Shown: one piece after another, positions 15,544 through 22,150 of the stretch
Numbering within the stretch: position 1 is the stretch's first letter
Layout: each line of letters begins with the position of its first letter
Assembly (NCBI RefSeq): GCF_001292625.1
Contig: NZ_LAJH01000013.1
Coordinates: forward strand, 62,001 to 126,000
DNA length: 64,000 bases
Direction of reading: 5' to 3'
Source of the DNA: Shimia sp. SK013
GTDB lineage: Bacteria; Pseudomonadota; Alphaproteobacteria; Rhodobacterales; Rhodobacteraceae
The notes under the pieces: generated by a model
Database searches by the model: none
What the model saw: the letters and a program-made list of their open reading frames with translations, nothing else
What the model was told of the DNA's origin: nothing
Position numbers and translations under genes: made by a program

Positions 15544-16400
15544 CAGGCTTCTCCGGTGGCTACGGGCATGGTGGGAAACGCGCCCCACTCCGCCCAGGAT
15601 CCGTCATAAAGCGAATGGTCGGACTTGCCGAACCGCTCCATGGCGAGGCTCAGGACCGCGGCAGTGACGCCCGATCCACATGTTGTAATCGCGGGTTTGG
15701 ACACATCCACACCCGCCGCTTCAAATACCGCGCGTAAGTCATCCGGCGACTTCATCGTACCATCTTCAGCCAGCAAGGTCCCGAACGGCACATTCTTTGA
15801 CCCCGGAATATGCCCACTGCGCAATCCTTCGCGTGGCTCCGGCGCTTCGCCGCGAAACCGCGGCGCGGCACGGGCATCGATGACCTCATGATCGCCAAGC
15901 TTGGCGGCCTGCGCCACCTGCGTCACGTCGCGCACCATATGGTTTTGACGCCGCACAGTCATGTGCCGGTCGCGCACCACCGGCGGCAGGTCATCCGTGT
16001 CGCGCCCTTCTTTGATCCATTTCGGCAAGCCACCGTCCAGCACAGCGACGTTCATTTGCCCCATCAGGCGGAACAACCACCAGACGCGAGCCGCCGAGAA
16101 AATCCCGTGGCCGTCATAAACCACCACCTGATGTCCGTCGCCCACGCCCATGGCCCGCAGGCGCGACATGAACTTTTCAACCGGCGGCACCATATGCGGC
16201 ATCTCGCTGCGGGCGTCAGACACGTCATCAATGTCGAAAAACCGTGCTCCCGGAATATGCGCCTCGGCGTATTCCGCTTTGGGGTCGCGCCCCATCGTTG
16301 GCAGATACCAACTCGCATCCAGAATACGCAGATCGGGATCCTTCAGATGCGCCGCCAACCATTCCGTCGAGACCAGCGTTTTCGGATCGTCCAAAGCCAT
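15543..16400 (-). CDS. sseA: 3-mercaptopyruvate sulfurtransferase
   Basis: A 285-residue tandem-rhodanese protein. The N-terminal inactive domain carries 'LDASWYLPTMGRDPKAEY' and 'IPGARFFDIDDVSD'; the C-terminal catalytic domain has the loop 'CGSGVTA', whose Cys accepts the sulfur. The CG[S/T]GVT loop is that of mercaptopyruvate rather than thiosulfate sulfurtransferases. It would move sulfur from 3-mercaptopyruvate to thiol acceptors or cyanide. GAGGGGGAT lies upstream of the ATG at 16400. It is the first gene of a coupled two-gene operon with the aminotransferase that would make its substrate. Confidence 0.93.
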   Translation of the reverse strand: MALDDPKTLVSTEWLAAHLKDPDLRILDASWYLPTMGRDPKAEYAEAHIPGARFFDIDDVSDARSEMPHMVPPVEKFMSRLRAMGVGDGHQVVVYDGHGIFSAARVWWLFRLMGQMNVAVLDGGLPKWIKEGRDTDDLPPVVRDRHMTVRRQNHMVRDVTQVAQAAKLGDHEVIDARAAPRFRGEAPEPREGLRSGHIPGSKNVPFGTLLAEDGTMKSPDDLRAVFEAAGVDVSKPAITTCGSGVTAAVLSLAMERFGKSDHSLYDGSWAEWGAFPTMPVATGEA

Positions 16401-16463
16401 TCTATCCCCCTCGTTCTGCGCCGCCACGCACGATTGTTGCGCGGCCAATCCAGAGTCATCTGA

Positions 16464-16949
16464 ATGCCTACATCCGGGGGAGGAGAGTGGCAAGGCGAAG
16501 ACTACGACGAGAAGGATATCTACACCGTAGTCAAAGCCGAATTGGTTGGCGAAGTAGATGACTTTGGCACATGCGAAGATTTTGCTTGGTTTAAGGCGAT
16601 ATTCAACAACGTTCTGGGAAATGAGGACAAAAACATGGTGTCTTTGACCGCCATCGTTTCGCAGACTTCTATCGTTGACGACAACTTCAACACCAGAGGA
16701 TTTGCAGTACCACTGTTGCGGTTTCAGAAAACTGAGGGGGAGGGTGAATACACAAGAACTTTGAATCGGTCCTCGACCATTGCGCGTCTGCGCGCTGATG
16801 GAGAATTGAAAGTTCTGGTGACCTATACATACAGCGACAATTTCGAATATCTGGACAATCTGTCAAGCCTCGCAGACAGCGCGATTGGGGGGGGGTATGA
16901 ACGGCGCGATAGGTGCGGCAGTACCGGTTGTATCGGACCTTCTTGGTGA
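16464..16949 (+). CDS. Unrecognised protein, N-terminal part; frame broken at a nine-G run
   Basis: This frame gives ~141 residues of ordinary protein (mostly beta-type: 'DIYTVVKAELVGEVDDF', 'VSLTAIVSQTSIVDDNFNTRG', 'LKVLVTYTYSDNFEYL') up to a run of nine G residues at 16887-16895. After the run it reads an Arg-rich nonsense tail of ~20 residues and stops. Removing one G joins it exactly to the frame that starts at 16885, so I read both as one gene of ~525 residues. A TGA stands directly before the ATG at 16464 and no good ribosome binding site precedes it, so the 5' end could also be truncated. No domain was recognised. Composition is more AT-rich than the flanking genes. Confidence 0.5.
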   Translation: MPTSGGGEWQGEDYDEKDIYTVVKAELVGEVDDFGTCEDFAWFKAIFNNVLGNEDKNMVSLTAIVSQTSIVDDNFNTRGFAVPLLRFQKTEGEGEYTRTLNRSSTIARLRADGELKVLVTYTYSDNFEYLDNLSSLADSAIGGGYERRDRCGSTGCIGPSW

Positions 16950-18042
16950 CGAAATCGGCTTTTTTCGCAAATCCACCCTACGAGAGGAGCTGACCATTCC
17001 GCTGACACCACAAACGGATGAAGACGCTTATCAATTGTCTATCCCACTAGGTCAAAGCGGCAGTATTCGGCTGGTCATCTCCCAAGATCCGGCGGGTGTG
17101 TCCGCACCAGCAGACCTGAAAGGCGTCGGTGATCTGCAAACCGCGATCACCACCGCCAAAGTTCTTCAGGTCAACGATGACAACTCTATTAGCCCGATCA
17201 GAAAAACCCTACAGGAGCAATTCGTTGGCACCGTGAACTTTAACAACGGATTTTTCTCAAATCAGAACAACGACTTAGACGATCTAAGAGACAACTGTCA
17301 GGATTTACGCACGGCCATGAGTGGCTTTGGAATGACACATACTGCGGTTGAACACCTTATTGCGTTGATGGTGCGAGAGTACCTCTTGACGGGCAAACAC
17401 GCGGACGCGAGAACAGTTGGCCAAACGCAAACCGTTGGGAACAACAGTTTCGTGACTCCAGCCTGCGTGTCCACCGGTGACTATGAGGCACATAGAGCCG
17501 TGGTCTTTCGGAATATTGGCCCGGCTCCAAAAAAATGCTCTGGAAAGATCGATTGGGTGGTTAGCGAAGGATCGTCGTTGCACAACGCCTGGCGTGATGT
17601 GTCCTATGAGCAGATCAAAGAGTTGTTCCGTACTGACAAACTTGATCTTAGTCAGGATGAAGTGAACCGCGCCTACCGCGAGTTTTCTGCATCTCGGCCA
17701 GAGCGCGAAAATGACCCGCAGGCCGATTATGTGGACACGGTTTTGGTACCGATGCGCAAGGGCTGTTACCATTCGCTGGCCAGCGAAAAATATGCGTTAC
17801 AGCCAGAGCAATACGGATATTGCAATATCGCCTACGCGTTGTTTAGCAACGACAGGGATCCAATTTGGGTACAAGTGCAAAGCAAAGACGGAAAAGGCAT
17901 GCTTGCAGAGGCCAATATCGGGATCCAAAACATCGGAAAATTGATCGACTTTTCCAAAATCTCCGCAACGGGCACGTCAACTCTTTGTGCCGCGGAAATC
18001 AAGCGGCAAAAGACCCTCATAAAGGCAGCTGAGCCGTCCTGA
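16885..18042 (+). CDS. Unrecognised protein, main C-terminal part of the frame-broken gene
   Basis: Up to 385 residues in the +1 frame relative to the preceding part. It opens with a short hydrophobic 'MNGAIGAAVPVVSDLLGDE' (ATG at 16897), then a beta-rich section ('YQLSIPLGQSGSIRLVIS'), a helical middle ('GMTHTAVEHLIALMVREYLLTG') and a C-terminal part with several cysteines ('KKCSGKIDWVV', 'RKGCYHSL', 'YGYCNIAY', 'TLCAAEIKR'). I do not recognise the family, and no catalytic motif stands out. It could be translated alone from the ATG at 16897 or through slippage at the G9 run. It stands alone, flanked by sseA (divergent) and a leftward glycine-rich protein, and its AT-richer composition suggests acquisition by transfer. 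Confidence 0.55.
   Translation: MGGGMNGAIGAAVPVVSDLLGDEIGFFRKSTLREELTIPLTPQTDEDAYQLSIPLGQSGSIRLVISQDPAGVSAPADLKGVGDLQTAITTAKVLQVNDDNSISPIRKTLQEQFVGTVNFNNGFFSNQNNDLDDLRDNCQDLRTAMSGFGMTHTAVEHLIALMVREYLLTGKHADARTVGQTQTVGNNSFVTPACVSTGDYEAHRAVVFRNIGPAPKKCSGKIDWVVSEGSSLHNAWRDVSYEQIKELFRTDKLDLSQDEVNRAYREFSASRPERENDPQADYVDTVLVPMRKGCYHSLASEKYALQPEQYGYCNIAYALFSNDRDPIWVQVQSKDGKGMLAEANIGIQNIGKLIDFSKISATGTSTLCAAEIKRQKTLIKAAEPS
16887..16895 (+). repeat. Homopolymeric G9 tract inside a coding region
   Basis: Nine consecutive G residues sit exactly at the point where the upstream coding frame ends its sensible sequence and the downstream frame takes over. An eight-G version would keep one continuous frame reading A-I-G-G-G-M-N-G. 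Confidence 0.9.
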
Positions 18043-18229
18043 TCAAAGCCTACCGCCGGTCGCGTGTAATCTGAGCATGTGATCGGCCTTGAATGCGGCC
18101 AGCCAAGTTTAAAGTCGGAGGAATGGGCCGAATGCGTGTTTCCAGTGCCCGTTAGAAATCGACCCTATTCCTAGTAAATCGCATCTCAGAGAGGCAAGGG
18201 TGCGACCCCATCAGGCCGCACCAAAAGCG

Positions 18230-18505
18230 TTATTTTGCGAGCGCGTTGCGCACCACGCTGACGATCGCCAGCACGACACCGCCGCCGACGCCACCGCTGG
18301 CGACCTGACCGATGATACCGGCGATGTCCATGCCACCGCCCGCAAGACCACCAGCGCCGATCAGGCTCAGCACCTGACCGCCAAGGCCACCGCCAACAAT
18401 ACCTGCAATCGAGTTGATCAGCGGTCCCTGATCAATCTTGCCCACCAGCTTACCAGCAGCATTGCCGCCCACAGCGCCCGAAATCAGCGAAATCAAAAGT
18501 TCCAT
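18230..18505 (-). CDS. Small glycine-rich hydrophobic membrane protein
   Basis: The 91-residue product is almost entirely Gly, Ala, Ile, Leu and Val, with 'GAVGGNAAGKLVGK', 'GIVGGGLGGQVLSLIGAGGLAGGGMDIAG' and a final hydrophobic helix. Glycine-zipper repeats like these favour membrane insertion and oligomerisation; relatives are common, unnamed proteins in Rhodobacteraceae. ATG at 18505 has AAGGGA upstream. Bacteriocin-like or toxin-like function cannot be excluded but is not supported by neighbours. 18043-18229 next to it shows no gene. Confidence 0.7.
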   Translation of the reverse strand: MELLISLISGAVGGNAAGKLVGKIDQGPLINSIAGIVGGGLGGQVLSLIGAGGLAGGGMDIAGIIGQVASGGVGGGVVLAIVSVVRNALAK

Positions 18506-18735
18506 CAAACGTCCCTTCGTTACCGGACCTTGGTTGATTGGTTATATTGGCGGGCCCGTCGCCTGCCGCTACATAAGCTGCGTCTTCAAAGCCACATAAG
18601 GGGAATTCTCACCTCATCTTCCCGCCGCATCCGTCACATCTTGTTTCCAAACCTTTGTAAATCTGATCTATTTTCTTCAGTTGCACGTAGTACGTTTGAA
18701 GCAACCCTGTAACTCGCCCGATCGCGGAGGCCGTT

Positions 18736-19473
18736 TTGTCCGCCAGCTGTTCCACAGTCCTGATCCTTGGCAGCGCACCGAATGCGGTGGAGGCGGCCCC
18801 TTGGCCGCGCGCGCATTTTGATCACATCGTGGCCATCAACAACGCATGGGCCGTAAGGCCGGACTGGTCCCACCTGATCCATCCCGAGGATTTCCCCGAG
18901 GCGCGCCGCCCGGTCGATCTGCGCGAGGACCAACAGCTTGTGGATTACACGCACTACATCCCGCAACAAAACGCCTTTGGAGGCATCGTCTATACCGGTG
19001 GCACTATGGCTTTTACCGCCGGTTATTGGGCGCTTGGCGCGCTGAAACCGCGTGTTATGGCCTTCATGGGCTGCGATATGATGTACGCCAGCGCAGGCAG
19101 CACACATTTTTACGGCACCGGCGCTGCGGACCCTTTGCGCGACGACATCACCCTGCAATCGCTTGAGGCCAAATCCGCCCGTCTGGCACTATTGGCGGCC
19201 GAGCAGGGATGCGCCTGCGTGAACCTGTCCAAAGATCCCAGCCGCCTCGTGTTTCCACGCCTGTCACCGGAGCATGTTACCCGCGCAACACGGGCAAGGC
19301 TCGCCGACACACGCGGCATCGCCGCGGCGCGCGCTCAAGAGGCGGCGCTGGATTACGCGGCACCCGACGGGCGTTACTGGAAAGTCCAAGATCAATTTGA
19401 TGCGGCCGAACTGGCCCGGATCGATGCACTGTGGCTCACCGCCTACGAGGCCGCCTCAATCGCCGTGGCGTAG
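18736..19473 (+). CDS. Conserved protein with motif-accessory/MptE-like Rossmann features, function unknown
   Basis: The 245-residue product starts at TTG and opens with '[13 protein letters not shown]', followed by '[23 protein letters not shown]', '[20 protein letters not shown]' and '[12 protein letters not shown]'. The pattern of a nucleotide-binding strand-loop ('GSAPN'), an 'AINNAW' strand and a 'GCD' strand resembles the DUF115/MptE-like and glycosyltransferase-accessory proteins, which share a Rossmann core. The exact role is unknown. Its 3' end overlaps smpB tail to tail by 18 bp. Confidence 0.7.
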   Translation: MSASCSTVLILGSAPNAVEAAPWPRAHFDHIVAINNAWAVRPDWSHLIHPEDFPEARRPVDLREDQQLVDYTHYIPQQNAFGGIVYTGGTMAFTAGYWALGALKPRVMAFMGCDMMYASAGSTHFYGTGAADPLRDDITLQSLEAKSARLALLAAEQGCACVNLSKDPSRLVFPRLSPEHVTRATRARLADTRGIAAARAQEAALDYAAPDGRYWKVQDQFDAAELARIDALWLTAYEAASIAVA

Positions 19474-19935
19474 CAGCCGCTGTTTCTGGCGACCCCAATC
19501 ACGCTTGGCATCATCAGCCCGTTTGTCGTGATTTTTCTTACCCTTAGCGATGCCGATCTTCATTTTCACAAGACCCTTGTGATTGAAGTACATCACCAGC
19601 GGCACCAAGGTCATGCCTTTGCGCTGGGTTGCATTCCACAGATTTGAAAGCTCTTTGCGGCTGACCAAAAGCTTGCGTTTACGCCGCTCCAGATGCGGGA
19701 ACATCGCCCGCTCGTATGGCGCGATATAGGAATTCACCAACCAGAGTTCGCCATCTTCCACCGCTGCATAACTTTCGGCGATATTGCCGGATTTTTCGCG
19801 CAGGGATTTGACCTCGGACCCGGACAGCATCATGCCAACTTCAAGATCGTCGTCGATGGCATAATCATACCGTGCCCGCCGGTTCTCGGCGATCACCTTA
19901 TAGTTGGGATCCGTATCTTTCTTTTTCTTCGCCAT
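19456..19935 (-). CDS. smpB: SsrA-binding protein SmpB
   Basis: The 159-residue protein binds tmRNA and brings it to stalled ribosomes for trans-translation. Family motifs are '[14 protein letters not shown]', '[15 protein letters not shown]', '[18 protein letters not shown]' and the basic C-terminal tail '[17 protein letters not shown]' that enters the mRNA channel. The ATG at 19935 gives the standard start 'MAKKKKD'; the frame to 20028 is longer but not homologous. The tmRNA gene (ssrA) is not in this window. A divergent methyltransferase gene starts 147 bp upstream. Confidence 0.97.
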   Translation of the reverse strand: MAKKKKDTDPNYKVIAENRRARYDYAIDDDLEVGMMLSGSEVKSLREKSGNIAESYAAVEDGELWLVNSYIAPYERAMFPHLERRKRKLLVSRKELSNLWNATQRKGMTLVPLVMYFNHKGLVKMKIGIAKGKKNHDKRADDAKRDWGRQKQRLLRHGD

Positions 19936-20081
19936 AGCGGGGACGGGATACCGCGCGGAACACCCCTTGTCCATAAGGCGTGTTCCGATGACCTCCAAAA
20001 GACCCCAAGCCCCGCCTCGCGCCTGCACCTCTCTGCCGTTTCCCCCTCGCAGCCGCCGCGTTTTACAGTTAAACCGCCCCT

Positions 20082-21194
20082 ATGACCCAAGCACCCCCCA
20101 AGTTCGAAATCTTCGCCACCACCGCCCCTGGCTTTGAAAAGGCGCTGGCAGCTGAAATGACCGAGGCAGGCTTCAAGAAGCCCAAGATGATGCCCGGCGG
20201 TGTCCGCTTTCGCGGCAATTGGCACGACGTCTGGCGCGCCAACCTGACGCTGCGGGGCGCGGTCAAGGTGCTGGCCCGCGTTGGGTCCTTTCAGACCATT
20301 CAACTTGAGGGGCTGAAAAACCTCACAGCTGAATTGCCATGGCTCACCCACCTGAGCCCAGATGTGCCGGTGAAGGTCGACGTTACAACGCAGAAATCGA
20401 AAATCTACCACGCGGGTGCCGCGCAAGAGCGTATCGAAAATGCCCTGCGCGACGCGATTGGCGTGCAAATTTCGCCCGACGCCCCTGTCACCATCAAGGT
20501 GCGCATCGACAACAACATGGTCACCTTCTCGCTGGATACCTCGGGCGACAGCCTGCACAAACGCGGCTTCAAGGCTGCCGTCGCCAAGGCCCCCTTGCGC
20601 GAAACCATGGCCGCGATGTTCTTGCGTCAGATGGGGTATGACGGCACGCAAACGGTGCTGGACCCGATGTGCGGCTCTGGTACTTTTGTGATCGAAGCCG
20701 CTGAAATCGCCGCCGGTCTTTTGCCCGGACGCGAACGCAGCTTTGCCTTTGAACATCTTGCCACGTTTGACATCGAGGATTACGCCGCCCTGCGCGCCAC
20801 GGACGCCACAACTGCGCCAACCGCGCGCTTCTTTGGCTCCGACAGAGACGCGGGCGCCGTGCGCATGTCCGAGGAAAACGCCACCCGCGCAGGCGTCGCC
20901 GACCTCTGTACCTTCACCAAGATGTCCGCAGGCGACATCACCCCGCCCGACGGCCCACCCGGTATCGTGATTGTGAACCCGCCTTACGGCTCGCGCATCG
21001 GCGACAAGAAACCTTTGTTTGCCTTGCACGCCAGTTTGGGCAGCGCGTTGAAAAAACGCTTTGCCGGATGGCAGGTTGGGCTTGTGACAACGGACGGAAG
21101 TTTGGCCAAGTCCACTGGTCTGCCGATGAACTCTCGTTTCGCGCCCGTGGCCCACGGCGGCCTTTCCGTGAAACTGTACACCTGCGACTTATAA
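20082..21194 (+). CDS. THUMP-domain class I methyltransferase (RlmL-like, 23S rRNA guanine-N2)
   Basis: The 370-residue protein has an N-terminal THUMP/ferredoxin-like part (to about residue 155, with 'APGFEKALAAEMTEAGF' and 'RGAVKVLARVGSFQTIQLEGL') and a C-terminal Rossmann methyltransferase with the SAM motif 'VLDPMCGSGTFVIEA' and catalytic 'IVNPPYGSRIG' (N-P-P-Y). It resembles the N-terminal half of E. coli RlmL, which makes m2G2445 in 23S rRNA, and lacks the RlmK half. The substrate is inferred from the family. Confidence 0.92.
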   Translation: MTQAPPKFEIFATTAPGFEKALAAEMTEAGFKKPKMMPGGVRFRGNWHDVWRANLTLRGAVKVLARVGSFQTIQLEGLKNLTAELPWLTHLSPDVPVKVDVTTQKSKIYHAGAAQERIENALRDAIGVQISPDAPVTIKVRIDNNMVTFSLDTSGDSLHKRGFKAAVAKAPLRETMAAMFLRQMGYDGTQTVLDPMCGSGTFVIEAAEIAAGLLPGRERSFAFEHLATFDIEDYAALRATDATTAPTARFFGSDRDAGAVRMSEENATRAGVADLCTFTKMSAGDITPPDGPPGIVIVNPPYGSRIGDKKPLFALHASLGSALKKRFAGWQVGLVTTDGSLAKSTGLPMNSRFAPVAHGGLSVKLYTCDL

Positions 21195-21288
21195 GGCCAC
21201 GATCTCGGCGCATCTTTGCTTTGCAACCTGCGCTTGACTCAAAGTCGGCTGCACGGCCTTAATCCGACTTTTTGTCTGAGTTGGTCCC

Positions 21289-22014
21289 ATGCGCAATTTT
21301 TTTGATACCGATGTCGCAGAAACCTATGACGCCGCCCATGGCGGCACTGACACCGCGCTGATCGCGCAAACCGTCGACACCTTGGCCAACCTCGCCGGTG
21401 ACGGACCGGCCTTGGAATTCGCCATCGGCACGGGCCGCATTGCCCTGCCCTTGGCAAAACGTGGCGTGGCTGTGTCCGGCATCGAACTCTCTGAGCCGAT
21501 GGTGGCCGAGATGCACGCCAAACCGGGCGGGGCGGACATTCCCACGACCATCGGCGACATGACCACGGCCCGTATGCCCGGAACCTTCTCTCTGGTCTTT
21601 CTGGTGTTCAACACGATCGACAACCTGACCACTCAGGATACGCAGGTCGCGTGTTTTGAAAACGCCGCCGCGCACCTTGCTCTTGGCGGTCGCTTCGTGA
21701 TCGAAACCCTGATCCCCCCGCTGCAACGCCTGCCGATGGGCGAAACCCGCCTGCCCTTTGCCAACGACGCCGACCACTTGGGCGTGGACGAATTCGACGT
21801 CACCACCCAGACCTACGCCTCACACCACATCTGGCTGCACGGCACTCAGGCCGAGCATCTCTCCGTGCCGTTCCGCTATGCATGGCCCGCCGAGATGGAC
21901 CTCATGGCCCGCATCGCTGGCATGCAGCTTGAACACCGTTGGTCCGACTGGTCCCGCGCGCGCTTCACCAACCTCAGCCGCAGCCACATTTCGGTGTGGC
22001 AAAAATTGCCTTAG
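21289..22014 (+). CDS. Class I SAM-dependent methyltransferase, small
   Basis: The 241-residue protein has the Rossmann SAM motifs 'ALEFAIGTGRIALPLAKRG' (motif I, G-x-G-R), 'VSGIELSEPMVAEM' (motif II) and 'FSLVFLVFNTIDNL' (motif IV). The C-terminal half has beta strands of the 'class I methyltransferase type 11/25' group ('WPAEMDLMARIAGMQLEHRWSDW'). Substrate is unknown. It lies 94 bp after the RlmL-like gene in the same direction and may be co-transcribed; its 3' end faces dnaE2. Confidence 0.88.
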   Translation: MRNFFDTDVAETYDAAHGGTDTALIAQTVDTLANLAGDGPALEFAIGTGRIALPLAKRGVAVSGIELSEPMVAEMHAKPGGADIPTTIGDMTTARMPGTFSLVFLVFNTIDNLTTQDTQVACFENAAAHLALGGRFVIETLIPPLQRLPMGETRLPFANDADHLGVDEFDVTTQTYASHHIWLHGTQAEHLSVPFRYAWPAEMDLMARIAGMQLEHRWSDWSRARFTNLSRSHISVWQKLP

Positions 22015-22150
22015 CGCGCAAAGCCTCCGCGCGCTGTCTCTGTCGTCGCGCCGCAACGCGCGCGCCATTTACCGGCCTCAAGGCAAAAACCGCACCGACG
22101 CGATGCCGACGTGATACCGTCGCTTTGCAGATCCTGAAAATCGCTCTAAA

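Noticed and set aside
19893-21155. 420-residue minus-strand open frame opposite the RlmL-like gene
   Set aside because: The plus-strand frame has full methyltransferase motifs; the minus frame has Arg/His/Gly-rich composition without any recognisable domain.
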